Below are positions 45,340-57,588 of a stretch of DNA of 64,000 nucleotides, piece after piece. Made by a program: the position numbers and the translations under genes. Numbering within the stretch: position 1 is the stretch's first letter; every line of letters starts with the position of its first letter. The stretch is from Anagrus nilaparvatae (taxonomy: Eukaryota; Arthropoda; Insecta; Hymenoptera; Mymaridae). The notes under the pieces were generated by a model. The model worked only from the letters and a program-made list of their open reading frames with translations, did not search any database and was not told where the DNA came from. Location: positions 5,952,001 to 6,016,000 of the forward strand of contig JAKSXM010000014.1 of the NCBI GenBank assembly GCA_022575985.1, read 5' to 3'.

Positions 45340-46366
45340 ATGACCTTATATTATTTTATTTATAATATAATCTTATTTTGTGACTTGGACACTACAAACA
45401 TGTTTTTTAAATTTCTAAATGCTAGTCAAGCAAAAATAGTGCTTAAACTCCAGCAAAGTAAAATCATATTGCTAAAAACTAATCTACTTATAAAGTTCAA
45501 TAAAAAATGTTTAGCATATTGTATTATTCGGAATTACATCAAAATAAATACACGTAATAAATCACCATCAGCTATAAAAATCATAAAGAAAGCTAAAAAA
45601 GATTGGTTGAAAATGGAGATTAAACATCTATACAACAAAAAATGTTATTTAAATAATATATTATTTAAACAATATTTACTTATATTAAATAGTTTTCTTA
45701 TAGCAATCATCGAACAAATAATGGAATATACGAATACAAAAATTAATAATTAAGTAAACAAGACATTTGCCATACAGAACGAAAAGTTCAATCACCTATT
45801 AAACAGTCATAAAAAAAAACAAGAAATTTATAATAGGAAAGAGACAGAAAAATGTAAACATAAATTTTATCCACGTTTTATTAATCTAACGTCTATTTCA
45901 TTTTCAGATAATGAAACCGGTCTTTTAAGCAAAGGCTTAAAATAAAATATTCCTGATAGCCCGATTAAAAATGAAAATATAATAAAAGAACTGGTGCATG
46001 CGGAATCTTCAATAAAAAGCATAAAAGATGAAAATAAGCAAAATAATATTCGCGAAATTATTAGCCAAAAACTAAACTCTCAAATTAACGGTAATAACAA
46101 GGACACAAACAACATAAATAATAATAATATCAAAAATATTAAATCAAAACATGTTCAAGAAATCTAAATAATAAATAACATCAGAAATAAACTTAAAGAA
46201 AACAACGCAATTATTACTAAAGCTGATAAAGGGGAAACTAAGTTAATCATAGGCGAAGAATCATATAATAATAAAGCATATGATTTTTTTTGTAAAATGG
46301 TATTCTCGAATTGAAAAAAGATCCAACAGATGAATATATAAAAAATTTAAATTTAAATATTTAGGT
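45340..46366 (+). pseudogene. Penelope-like element, N-terminal part
   Basis: Plus strand, several stops. 45340-45753 is an Asn/Lys-rich helical frame; it is followed by FYPRFINLTSISFSDNE and LLSKGLK (45860-45940), and NNAIITKADKGETKLII (46200-46255), the conserved ADKG block upstream of the Penelope reverse transcriptase. The remainder of the element is missing; it stops near 46366. Confidence 0.7.
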
Positions 46367-46985
46367 ATCCAATATTTTTTTCAATTGAATCCTTAAAATC
46401 TTTTTTTTTTGAGATTGATTTTATTTTTAATTTACAAGAAATAATAATAAAAGTTTTGTGAATATTAAATAATGGTGTTTTATAAAGGTATTTCTGATAT
46501 CATATTCTTTAATGATTGGAAAAAAAACTCTTGTTTTATTACAAGTAGTATAAAATTCAAATCAATTAATATAAAAAAAATGTATACCCAGAGCACTATT
46601 AAATTCATTTAAATTTTTGTTATTATTTATCAATAAGTAAATAATTAAAAAGTATAATATAATTTCAAGTTCACATATAGTTTTTATATGGATTTCATTC
46701 ACTTAAGATTGTTATTTCGATTACAAAATTTTAGCAAAAAATAAAAAAATTGTAGTTGGCTACAATTATATTATGTATATTATTATACTATATTTTTATC
46801 GAATTAATTCTAAAATTAAAAAAAATATGAAAAGTTTAAGAACTATGAAAAGTTAAAAAAAAAAGTTATTTATTTTTTCAGTGCATTTTTACATTTGAAA
46901 AATAAGATTTGTCTGCAAATGTAATTGTATATAAGCTGTCAAATTTCTATATATTTTATTCCGTTACTTAACTCATGGCTTTTCA
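46367..46985. other. AT-rich, no recognised feature
   Basis: Simple-sequence-like A/T runs and no supported coding region. Confidence 0.4.
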
Positions 46986-48460
46986 TTATAAGCGAAAACA
47001 ATAATCACCTGAAGATAGAAAATAGATTACCAAGTATAATGCAAAAAAAAAATTTTTATTTTTGTGAGGCGAGATTTGGCTTTGTATGAGGAAAGATTCT
47101 GAAAATGTGCGTTTGTGATAATGTTGTTCAGTATCTAGAGCCTTAACACCTTTACAATTAAATTTATGACCTAATTTTCTATGTTCAGTAACAAGACCGT
47201 GTTTATCATCATTTAAGCTGTAATGATCAAAATGTTCCTTTCTTCTTACACCTAATTCACGTTTGGTTTTACCTACGTATGAGGAAACACAATTAATGCA
47301 TTCAATTTTATACACCTTATTAGGTTGTTGAAATTTATTTAATTTGTCTTTTCCTCTGATAATTACTTGACTAATCATATAGTTAGGTTTAACTACAACT
47401 TGAATATTATAGGGTTCAACAGCATTTTTTACTCTGTAAAATAAACTATTATTATGAGGAAGACATAATTTCATTTTTTGATTATTTATGTTGTTAGCTA
47501 TTCCATTAGTACCTTCAATATTATTTTTTTTCCCTTATAATTTAAAGTATCCAGCCTTTTTTTAATGTAAAATTCAATAAATTTATTTGGATATGCATTG
47601 TTACTCAAGAAAGATTTTACCTTAAATAGATTATCATTATGAAAGATTTTATCAGATAATTTGTATACTTTGTCAACCAATGTGTACACCATGCCTATTT
47701 TTTGTGATTTTGTGTGACATGAATTAAAATTTAAGGTTCTATAAGATGTGCCTTTCCTACACCAATTATATAAAATTTTGCTATTATTATTTATCAACCT
47801 TAATTCTAAGAAATTGATGATTTTATTGTCTTCAAGTTCATGGGTAAATTGTAATCTATTATTGTAAGAATTAAAAATTTTTAATGTGTAATCAATTTTA
47901 TCTTTAGAAATGCATGTTAAAATATCATCAACATATCTGTAGTAAAAAATCAGCTTAAAATTTAATTTTTTTAAACATTTTTCTTCAAGATCACACATCA
48001 CTATATCAGCTAAAATAGGTGAAACTCGTGAACCCATCGGTGTCCAAAAGATCTGTTTATAGTATTTGTATATAGAATGAAAAATATGTGTTATAATATT
48101 ATAAATCTACAGCACTTATAATATCCCTTATTAACATTTTTTTTTTGATAACTTTTTTCAGATCTTTAAATCTTTTTCTTATGCTGGTTTTAATTAATTC
48201 TATAGGTACATTTGTATACAAAGCCTTAACATCTAAAGAGAACATAACATAATCATCAGGAATAGTGATGTTTTTTAATTTTTCTATTAGCATTTCACTG
48301 TTTTTTACATAAGAATTTGGATTTTGAAAGCCCTTAATAAAATATCAGTTAAGAATTTTGCCAAAAAGTAAGTAGGAGTTCGGATTATGAGCACAACAGG
48401 TCTTACAGGATGACCATTAGACTGTGTCTTATTTTTAATTTTTCGATATTTTTTGGCTCT
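46986..48460 (-). pseudogene. Penelope-like element: reverse transcriptase plus GIY-YIG endonuclease
   Basis: Reverse strand, in order from 48460 down: GHPVRPVV and PTYFLAKFLTDIL, VMFSLDVKALYTNVP (RT motif A; 48293-48099), a frameshift, PMGSRVSPILADIVM (motif B) and YYRYVDDILTC (motif C with both Asp), all in 48037-47498, then a stop, and 47474-46986 with KVYKIECINCVSSYVGKTKRELGVRRKEH, the GIY-YIG endonuclease core with its Arg and the Glu-His. The RT catalytic residues survive although the frame is broken twice. Penelope-like elements copy RNA at a nicked chromosomal end. Confidence 0.82.
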
Positions 48461-49412
48461 CCCCATTTTTTTCGAATATTTTGGTCATTAAAAACCCCCA
48501 GCTCCAAGGATTTTGATTTTCGATTTTTTTAACCCGTGCCGCCGAACACTTGAAGTTTCCCATTTAAATAACATTGGAATTTTGGGTTTTTAGCTATACA
48601 AATTTTAACAAAATCCAAAAAGCTTTTTTAAAAGCTAATTTTTACTGAAAACATACTTTTATATGTTGTAAAGACATGCAAAAAGCCCTGGATTCATTCC
48701 AAAGGGAATTTTGGGGCTAGAAACGCAAATTTACATGTTGACTCAATCTTACAAAACAGGTTTTTTGGTAATTTTCGATAAAACGCTACAACCTCAAAAA
48801 TGAATTAAAATACTTCTGGTTAGTCTACATTTTTTGGTGTACATGTCACCTTTCAAATGCCGTAAACTGCGTCTTTTTATCACTGATTCTCTCATCGCTA
48901 TAGTAAATTAACCTACTGGTAATTTTCGACTAAAAATAACTAATTTTTGAATTTTTTTTAATTACTGTCAAAAATGTAATTTTTGACGAAATTATGTTTT
49001 ATAGGTCTCAAAAATTTTCTACATGCTTCAAATTTCCAAAAATTTTTTACTAACTGCTTTTCAATAAATTATTAACCAGAGACGATAATTTAAAGTTATA
49101 GTCCCAATTTCAGGGTTTAAAAAAAAAATCAATTTGTATCATTTACTTTGAAAAACGATATCTTAAAAACTATTTAAAAAAAAGAGATGAGTAAAAAATT
49201 TTTGAAAAATTATAGCTTGCAGAAAACCTTTAAGGTCTATAAAACTCAATTTTGTCGAAAATTACAATTTTGGCAGCAATTTAAACAAATTTAAAAATTG
49301 GGCCTTTCGGGTAAAAAATTACCAATAGGTTAATTGACTAAAGCGGTGAGAGAATCAGTGATAAAAATACACGATTTAGGTTGTTTGAAAGGTGATATTT
49401 ACACCAAAAAAG
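48461..49412. mobile_element. Foldback element related to 36481-38152
   Basis: 48835-49030 is mirrored by 49225-49405 (CACTGATTCTCTCATCGCTATAG versus CGGTGAGAGAATCAGTG). The CCTTTCAAATGCCGTAAACTG phrase matches 36966 onwards in the other foldback. It separates the Penelope piece from the R1-like LINE and appears to have removed the LINE 5' end. Outer ends not determined. Confidence 0.65.
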
Positions 49413-50822
49413 TTCAGGCATCTTTTGCCAGTACTTCAATTGGCAAAAACGTCACGAACTTGAATCGATATCATGTGACAATCGACAAGATATATGAAGA
49501 AATGCTATCTCACGTTGCACAAATGGAGGAAAAAATTAAAAAGCAGACTAACATTTCGATAGTAATCCAAGACGGTGTTAGGCTGATAAAGAATAATTGA
49601 ACAAGCTGAAGACAATTAAAGGCATGCAAGTGCGAGAATTACTGTCCATCGAAACCGAATTTAAGCAGTATATTAGTGAGCAATCTAAAGCTGCTCAAAA
49701 TACAAAGAAAAGGTTTTGAGAAAATTCGGAAGAGGGAAATGAGACAGGAAAACAGACTCCCTCAAAGAAGCCTGCAAGCGGGAGTAGCCCAAAAAATTTG
49801 GGACTGAAAGCCAATTCTGCTGCATCCGCGGCAAAACAACTCGCAGCTGCCAGGGCAACCAAGCCTCAAACGTCTCCTAGACTTACTGTTTCATTGATAA
49901 GAATGACAAATAAAACAGTGACGGAAATGGAAGGAAATGGAGACAAGACGCCGGAACCTACCGAGACTCCTCTTGGAAACAATGAGGACTTCCAAGAGTA
50001 CACAGGCCAAAGCAACAGGAGAAAGAAAAGAAAAAAGGCAGAGAGAGAAAAAGACGAGGGGAAAAAAAAGAAAAGAAGAAAGGGAACGCCAAGGGGAAAG
50101 CGAAGCTTCCTAGAGCTAGAGACAAGGCAGTCGCAATTAAGCTACCAGAAGGGAGAGCGTACGCGGATGTCTTGAAGCAGATCAAGGAAAGCGTTAGCGG
50201 AGAGGCTACTGCAGCTAACATCTGTGCAGTAAGAAAAACTCAAGCCGGTAACGTATTGATCGAGATGAGAGGAAAAACAGAAGGGCAAACAGCTCTTTTC
50301 GAGGCAGTCAAGGCAACAATGGGGGAGAACGTGAACGTCGCATGTTTGACACCACGTCGAAACCTCAAGATTCGGGACATCGATTGCCTTACCAGGGAAG
50401 AGGAAGTAGAGGCAGCCCTGAAAACTGTACTGAAGGAAACTGGACCGATCCAGGTAAAGCTATCTCAGCCTAATATGCGAGAGCAAAGATTAGCCATAGT
50501 AGAGATAGATGAAAAGGCTGCTTTTAAGCTGGTCAAGAAAGAAAGCATTAACCTAGGTCTGTGTAACTGCAGAGTAAGACTGCAATCAACTCCACTGAGA
50601 TGCTTCAGGTGTTTAGCTTATGGACACATAGCTAAAAATTGCAAGGAACCTGACCGAAGCAAACTTTGCTTTAAATGTGGTATAGGAAACCACAAGGCAG
50701 ATGAATGTACAGGAAAGCTGCAATGCTTCCTCTGCAACGCTGCCAAAATGAAGGGAAAAGAACTCAAGCACTTCCTCGGATCTAGAAAGTGCGCTGAGTT
50801 CAAAAACACGACCACAAAATGA
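49413..50822 (+). pseudogene. R1-like LINE ORF1 (Gag-like), broken
   Basis: The 5' portion (49413-49600) is a helical segment (MLSHVAQMEEKIKKQTNIS), stopped at 49598 by a frame change; another part (49600-49720) is in a second frame, and a basic low-complexity region (49950-50170) follows. 50172-50822 is open for 216 codons. It reads IRDIDCLTREEEVEAAL and EQRLAIVEIDEKAAFKLVKK, then RCFRCLAYGHIAKNC, LCFKCGIGNHKADEC and CFLCNAAKMKGKELKHFLGSRKC, three Cys/His knuckles as in R1-group ORF1. It would bind the element RNA. Broken by at least two frame changes. Confidence 0.8.
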
Positions 50823-53800
50823 TCAAGGTAGTCCAAGGAAACATGCATAGAAGCTGGATCGCAAACCAGCTTATGTACCAAATTCAGAGGGAGATCAAGC
50901 TGACCTGTGGATCATCAGCGAGCAGTACCCAGCAGCTTATCCAAACCCAACCACCTGGTTTGGGGACGAACTTGGAACAGAAGCAGCTATTTGGGTCAAA
51001 TCCTGGAAATGTTCCAGTTAAAGCATCAGGAAGGGGCAGGGGCTTTGCGTGGATCAGAAGCAAAGCTATAACGTACGTGAATTGTTACTTAACACCAACA
51101 GGACCTATACAGAACTATTATACGAAGTTGGTAGACATAGAGGACTTCGCGAGAGAAGCGGGCGGCAATTTAATTGTTGCAGGAGACTTTAATGCCAAAG
51201 CTGTTGACTAGGGTATGCCTTATACTGACTCAAAGGGAACTGCGACACTGGAAATGTTATCAAGGTTGGGTCTCGCTGTTCTAAACGTGGGTAAAACCAC
51301 AACCTTCAGAAGGCCCAACTACGTTGAAACAATAATAGACATGTCCTTCGCATCTGAAGGCCTGAGTACGAGGGTCAATAATTGGCACGTTATGGAAGTC
51401 TTTACTGCGAGCGACCACCAATACATTTCGTTTGAAATTCAGCATGAGAGACAGCCCCCTGGAGAGGCATATAGGCCAAAACCAAGAGGCTGGTATCTTA
51501 ATAAGCTGAACAACGAACGATTTATACGAACGATTAATTTATTATTTATAGAGTTTTAATGATGGGAAAAAGGGCAATTCTAATAGAACCCCGCAGAGTA
51601 GGAAGTAAGGAAGACGCGGAGACAGTAGTATCCGAAGTAATGACGCTGCTTAAAAAAGCATGTGACGCTTCCATACCTCGAATAAGGTTTAAAAGGAACC
51701 CACCTGTGTACGGGTGGAACACAGAAATCGCAGAGCTACGCAGACAAAGCCAAAGAACGCGAAGAAGAGCGACTAGAGCCAAGTCTCGCGAAGAAGCAAG
51801 GGAACTGATGATAGTTCACAAAGAAGTGAAACGATCTTTGAGGTGAGCGATTAATGCCAGTAAGATCCGCTGTGAAAGGAACCTATGTCTCGAAGTGGAC
51901 AACGATCCCTGGGGATTGGGCTTCAAGATACTCACGAAGAAGCTAGAGCGCTTTGCGGCTAGCTCACTAGTGGACGAAGAGGAAGCAAGGACAGTAGTTG
52001 ATGCTATGTTTCCGATGCACATGACGAGAATATACCAAGAGGAGGATATTAATGTAAACGATGTCCCGGACTTCACGCAAGAAGAGCTGTTTGCTGCCGT
52101 AGACTCTCTCAGAAATAAGAAAGCCCCAGGCCCAGACGGCATACTAGCCGAAATCATAAGAATTGCTGCAGACGAGTGTCCGTCATTGATGTTAATGATG
52201 TACAACACGTGCCTACGAGCTGGAGTCTTCTGTAGGCGATGGAAAAAGGCACGACTGGTCCTTATCAGTAAAAGAAAGGGAGATCCCACACTCCAGTCCT
52301 ACTGGCAGCCTTTAGGACTATTGGATACAGCAGGAAAGGGCTTTGAAAAAATGTTACAACCGCGTATTTTAAATACAGCAAAAGCAGCAGGGAATTTATT
52401 TCCTCGGCAATACGGGTTTAGACGAGGGCGGTCCACGATCGGGGCTATGAAGGAGGTCGTTGACGCGATAACAGAGGCCCAAACGGGTAATCATTACTCT
52501 CGTAAAATTATTCTTTTGGTTACCCTTGACGTCAAGAACGCATTCGACTCGGCAAAGTGGACAAAGTTCCTGCAAGGACTACATGACTTTGCAGTACGGA
52601 AATATTTTCAAGGTTACCCTTGACATCAAGAACGCATTCGACTCGGCAAAGTGGACAAAGTTCCTGCAAGGACTACATGACTTTGCAGTACGGAAATATT
52701 TGATGCGGGTAATGAAGAGCTACCTAAGCGACAGAGTACTATTGTACGAGACTCTTCAAGGGAAGAAGAGTAGGAAAGTTACAGCAGGTGCAGCTCAGGG
52801 CTCCATACTGAGACCTGACCTATGGAACGTCTCCTATGATGGTATCCTGAGACTAGAGCTGGGGGATGGCTGCTTTATGATAGGCTATGTGGATGACATT
52901 GCCCTCGTGATCATAGGAAGGAACGTGCAACAAGCTGAGGAGAGCTTGAGCGTCTGCATGTTAAAGATAAGCGCATGGATGGAAGAGCATGGTTTAAGTC
53001 TGGTAGCCGCTAAGACAGAGATCGTGATTTTCTCGGAGAAGCAAATCAATACCGTCATTTCAATACGGGTCGATGAGGAAACCATTATAGAGACGGAAAG
53101 GTTCGTAAAATATCTTGGAATATTTCTGGATACGATGCGGACCTATTTCGAGCATATTTCTCAAAGGGTCAAGAAGGCAGGTACGAACACAATGGCCTTG
53201 AGCAGGCTGATGTCCGTAACTCACTTCATCTTATTGTACGGAGCGGAGATTTGGGGTGAGGCACTGAAAAAGGATATCTATGCAAAAGGCAGGGTGCTCT
53301 GAGGGTTTCTTGCGCACACAGGACTGTCTCAAAAGCGGCAGTTCTTGTTATTGCCGGAATTATTCCAATTCAGCTTCTTGCCAAAGAGCGCAAGCTTATA
53401 TACGAAAGAAAAAATGAGGAACTTGTAATATATTAAAGCGGATGTTAGGAGAGCTACAATGTTGGGGTGGCAAGGATGAACTCATAAAAGAGGTCGTACC
53501 CTAGACTCAGAGGGGGCGCGGAGAGGTAAACTACTTTTTGACACAGTTCCTCAGTGGCTATGGGCTTTTCCAATCCTATCATTTCAAAATAGGAAAGGTC
53601 GTGAGCCCTGAATGTGTATTTTGTCCGGACAAATGAGACGACGCGCGTCACACTTTTTTCGAGTGTTACCGCTGGATAAGTAGAAGGAGGACACTGGAGG
53701 CAGAGATGGAGATGGAGAAAGTCACACTCAATAACATAGTTGAAAAAATGCTCCAGAATGAGGAATCATGGAGCATCGTGGCAAGGTACGTGGAGGAGAT

Positions 53801-53830
53801 TCTGCGTACAAAAAAGTTATTGACGACACC
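50819..53830 (+). pseudogene. R1-like LINE ORF2 (endonuclease and reverse transcriptase), broken
   Basis: ATG at 50819 overlaps the ORF1 stop. Endonuclease: VNCYLTP, LIVAGDFNAKAVD, a TAG (51209-51211), IIDMSFASEG, ASDHQYI. Frames then break at 51559 and 51846. Reverse transcriptase: NKKAPGPDGI (52110s), FPRQYGFRRGRSTIGAM, LDVKNAFDSAKW (motif A), AAQGSI (motif B) and GYVDDIALVI (motif C, Asp-Asp intact). A 94 bp tandem duplication covers motif A and shifts the frame (52518-52705). The C-terminal CVFC...ARHTFFEC knuckle is at about 53607-53665. Not functional. Confidence 0.82.
52518..52705. repeat. 94 bp tandem duplication inside the reverse transcriptase
   Basis: GGTTACCCTTGACGTCAAG (52518) recurs at 52612 with one difference (GACATC) and is copied through GCAGTACGGAAATATTT. 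Because 94 is not a multiple of three, it breaks the reading frame and doubles the motif A catalytic segment. Confidence 0.95.
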
Positions 53831-54346
53831 TTAACTAGGAGCCGTTTGTAGGAGCGGTCAAAATAGACGGTTCTTGCACGCGGCACCAATGGGGGGATAA
53901 TGGAGGACGTACAAGGATATTTATTTATTTATTTATATATTTATTTTTTTATTTATTTATAAGCCTTGTATATATCTATCTGACGACATGGTGAAATAAC
54001 AAGAAGTAGAAAGCAGGAATCTCCAGGATGAAAAGACAAAAGAAAGAAAGGATCCTCATTTAAAGAGGATACACAGCCTAAGTCAACCCAATGTAATGTG
54101 ATAAACGGTTCCAGGTTGACTTGTATAAGGCAGAATAGGGGGTGAGTTTAGTCGGTAGCTTGCCAGCGTGATCCGAGTCAATTCGGAAGCACGCTGACAT
54201 GTAGTCCTAGACATACTTGGGGGCCGGGCCCAAGTATGCGTAACGCATTCTCACTTATAGCAAATATTTAGTTGTACAGTTTTCAGAGCTTTAGCTCTAT
54301 AAAATCGTCCAACTTTATGTAAGCCGCCCTTGCTCGCATGCAAAAC
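53831..54346 (+). other. R1-like LINE 3' untranslated region
   Basis: Non-coding stretch between the last ORF2 motif and the poly(A). It includes a (TTTA)n tract at 53920-53962 and GGGGGCCGGGCCC near 54220. Confidence 0.65.
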
Positions 54347-54347
54347 G

Positions 54348-54378
<31 letters not shown>
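54347..54378 (+). repeat. Poly(A) tail of the R1-like LINE
   Basis: An uninterrupted A-run of roughly 30 bases after CATGCAAAACG marks the 3' end of the retrotransposon. The length suggests a fairly recent insertion, in contrast to its damaged ORFs. Confidence 0.9.
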
Positions 54379-54380
<2 letters not shown>

Positions 54381-54980
54381 ATTATAGTCAGAGAAAAAAT
54401 GGGTACTAGAAAATTGAGAATCTGTTTGGTAATTTTTGGAGTATAAATTATTAATTTTTTTCTTCATTTGTTTGTAAAGAATTAGTTCATAAAAATCTAA
54501 ATATGTTTTATAAGCATTATTAATAAGTTCTAATTTGCTATTTTTAATATATTTTTTTAAATTGGAATCAGTTTTATTTATGTTTTTTAATAAATAATTT
54601 ATATGGAAATGAATATCTTTAATGTGTAAATTAAATGTGCGTTTTTGAAAATTAATAACTAGTTTGTCAAAATTATTATTACCAATATTACTATAAAATT
54701 GTTGATGTTTCACATTCTTGGCTATATTCACAATATTAGATGGAAATAAGTCATTACGTCTGTTAAATACTAAGAATTCCCTTTGTACATTTGCTTGAGT
54801 TTCTTTTTCAAATTCATGAGCAATCTAACCTTCTTCTGACAACGAGTACCAAATTCATGGTTATTATCGTTTAATATACTTGTAATAACTGTATGATCTG
54901 GTCTACTGATCAGGGCGTCATTGCATCTAAGCCCAATATAATTAAATTTGTTAACGCTGGACATATTTTTAAGTAAATAA
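54379..54980 (-). pseudogene. Penelope-like element, N-terminal part (reverse strand)
   Basis: 54964-54770 reads MSSVNKFNYIGLRCNDALI, HTVITSILNDNNHEFGTRC and KKVRLLMNLKKKLKQM; 54731-54400 continues with a helical Asn/Lys-rich region. It resembles the region before the reverse transcriptase in the other Penelope-like copies here. The following 200 or so residues up to RT motif A at 48293 are missing, consistent with the R1-like LINE and foldback lying between the two halves of one element. Confidence 0.65.
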
Positions 54981-55008
54981 ATAAATTATTCGATGTACAC
55001 CATGCCTA

Positions 55009-55748
55009 TTTTTTAATTAAAATTTAAGAATCTATTATAATGTACACATTGGTTGACAAAGTATACAAATTATCTGATAAAATCTTTCATAATGATAATC
55101 TAATCAAGGTAAAATCTTTCTTGAGTAACAATGCATATCCAAATAAATTTATTGAATTTTAGATTAAAAAAAGGCTGGCTACTTTACATTATAAGGAAAA
55201 AAAAATATTGAAGGTACTAATGGAATAGCTAACAACATAAATAATCAAAAAATGAAATTATGTCTTCCTCATAATAATAGTTTATTTTACAGAGTGAAAA
55301 ATGCTGTTGAACCCTATAATATTCAAGTTGTAGCTAAACCTAACTATATGATTAGTCAAGTAATTGTCAGAGGAAAAGACAAATTAAATAAATTTCAACA
55401 ACCTAATAAGGTAAGGTGTATAAAATTGAATGCATGAATTGTGATTCCTCATACGTAGGTAAAACCAAACGTGAATTAGGTGTAAGAATAAAGGAACATT
55501 TTGATAATTACAGCTTAAATGATGATAAACACGGTCTTGTTACTGAACATAGAAAATTAGGTCATAAATTTAATTGGAAAGGTGTTAAGGTTCCAGATAC
55601 TGAACAAAATTATCATAAACGCACATTTTCAGAATCTTTCCTCATACAAAGCCAAAAAAATAGTCTTAACAAACAAGAAGACTCAAATAAATTAAATCCA
55701 GCCTTTTCTAAATTAATTTATGTTTTACAATACAAAAATATCATATGA
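55009..55748 (+). pseudogene. Penelope-like element, GIY-YIG C-terminal part (plus strand)
   Basis: YTLVDKVYKLSDKIFHNDN through FLSNNAYPNKFIEF (about 55042-55160), stops, then 55252-55437 (KLCLPHNNSLFYRVKNAVEP) and 55416-55748 with MYKIECMNCDSSYVGKTKRELGV and a following Lys-Glu-His, the GIY-YIG core. Nearly the same sequence is on the reverse strand at 46986-47700. A 5 bp duplication (AAGGTAAGGT, near 55410) causes the frame break within the endonuclease. Confidence 0.8.
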
Positions 55749-56029
55749 TATTACAGATTTCTATTGTTATCTTATTTGCATATGCTAATAATATTATATG
55801 ATAATGTAATTACATAATGATACTTGTATAGACATTTGTATTAATTGATACAGATGTCTATACTTGTGTTATTATTTGTTATTTTTCTTTTTCTTTTAAA
55901 TATTGACAAGTAGATATTGTAGTCTACACGTACACAAAGTATAATCAGTATCATGAATATTCATATACAATATAAGCTCTTTAATCAAAACAAAAAGTTT
56001 ACTATCAAAATAATATAAAAAAAATTTTA

Positions 56030-56142
56030 TTATATACTAAATTAGGTAAGATTCATGTAAATATTGTTTTTATATTTTTAATTATCAAATAATTTATTTA
56101 ATTTCAGTCCTGATGAAGGAGTTAAACGCCTCCGAAATATAG
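56030..56142 (+). ncRNA. Candidate Penelope-type hammerhead ribozyme motif, imperfect
   Basis: CTGATGA at 56110-56116, one extra base, a stem GGAG/CTCC (56118-56121 with 56130-56133) and GAAA at 56134-56137 form the hammerhead core. A long helix I is possible (56036-56044 with 56099-56108, one bulge), while helix III would be only about 3 bp, so catalysis is doubtful. The sequence 55-110 bp downstream (56192-56250) equals, inverted, the start of the Penelope ORF at 54948-55000, so the motif lies just upstream of the element's coding start, where hammerheads are reported in Penelope-like elements. Confidence 0.5.
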
Positions 56143-56191
56143 ACAATGTATTTTTGTTTTTTATAAAATAAAAAGAGTATATATCTAGAAA

Positions 56192-57588
56192 TCATCGAAT
56201 AATTTATTTCTTTACTTAAAAATATGTACAGCGTTAACAAATTTTATAGAAAATAAAAATTTTTTTTCAGTGAATCTTTATAAAAAAGTCTTGATTAATT
56301 TAGTGTGTCAAAAATTAAAGAAATTTCAAGAGGTAATATCTCCGCCTGTTGTCAATAAATTCAAAAAAAAAATTTTTTATGTTCTATGAGACATATAACT
56401 TGATCAATGTCTATAAAAATCAAAGATTCCAGAAATTTCGATTTCCAGAAATCTTAAATGAAGAATGCTAATTTTATTCACCTGATTCAACCTTAATAAT
56501 TTCTACCTTTACTGTAAGTTGAGGAATCCTGACTTCATGCCTTTTCCTCGACTATATAAAAGTAATGTTAGTAACTAATGCGCTCAGTTTAAAAATTAGT
56601 ATGTTAATAGCGGTTATATAGAATGGACGCTTCTTATGGTTTTATACCAAATAAGTTCTTTCAACAGCTTCAAGGTCAAATTGAAAGAGACTTTTACTCT
56701 GATTGTTTGAGAAGCCTTGCCCAAAAAATTATCTATCCAGTAAACCCCTACTTATAGCATCTACCCTTAGTGAATTTAATATTATTACTTAAAAAATGGT
56801 ATTATAAAAAAAAATAAAAAATAAAATTTGATCGTATTATAAAAAAAAGGAAAATCTTAAATTAATTCCCATTAACCATTATTAAACTATTTGAATTGAT
56901 TTTTAGGACTTTGATTTTTTAATGAAAATATAGGAATTTTATTTTTTAAAGAATAATAAAAAAAAATTAATTGAAAATTTGAATACAAAATAAAATTAAA
57001 AATGAATCTATTTTGAAAATGAAGTTATTTTGATTAAACGTGAAAATTTAATTAACATGAATGAGACTAAGTACCCTTGAATTAAAATAAAAATTTAAAG
57101 AAAAATATTCTAAGTTCTTTTTTTGATTTTAAATATAAAAATTATTTTAAGTTCATTACACATTTAATAAGAGAGACGCGTCATGAGTCCTTGCTCTTAG
57201 AAGAGCTATTTCCCCAAGTACCAAAAATTTTTTTTTCTATTTATTAGGTTACCTCGGATTTGCAAGGTCCCGGTGTTTCCTCTTTTATGATAGTTGCGTA
57301 ATGAATTCATTTACATTTATAATTAATATTTTAATTTTAATAAGCTGGAACTCTTTTATCCCTACTTTTTTATAATTTTTATATTAATTTTATTTGCGTG
57401 TATTAATTAACATTTTATTTAATTTGTATTTGTTTCCTTACGTTGGAATTTCACATTGAGCTTCCAAGCAAACTTAAAATTTATAGAATAATGATTTAAC
57501 TTTTGTATGTGTTTTGTTTTTAATATATAATAATTTAATGCAATTTTCTATGCTTAAATGCATGCGTCGCAGGTCTTTGCGATTAATA
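56192..57588. other. Repeat fragments, no gene
   Basis: 56192-56250 is the start of another Penelope unit. 56262-56500 resembles the foldback interior at 7080-7270 and 10600-10680 (CAGTGAATC, TTCCAGAAATTTCGATTTCCAGAAATCTTAAATG). The rest is AT-rich without a supported gene. Confidence 0.5.

Larger units (their letters stand above)
49413..54378 (+). mobile_element. R1-like non-LTR retrotransposon, nearly full length, inactive
   Basis: Plus strand: ORF1 with zinc knuckles (49413-50822), ORF2 with apurinic endonuclease, reverse transcriptase and a C-terminal CCHC (50819-53830), a 3' untranslated region and a 32 bp poly(A) at 54347-54378. It is markedly richer in G+C than its surroundings. ORF1 and ORF2 overlap by ATGA at 50819-50822. 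Frameshifts and stops occur in both ORFs. It lies between halves of a reverse-strand Penelope-like element. Confidence 0.85.

Noticed and set aside
51816..52289. 157-residue reverse-strand open frame within the R1-like LINE
   Set aside because: Antisense of ORF2 reverse transcriptase, which has clear motifs on the plus strand.
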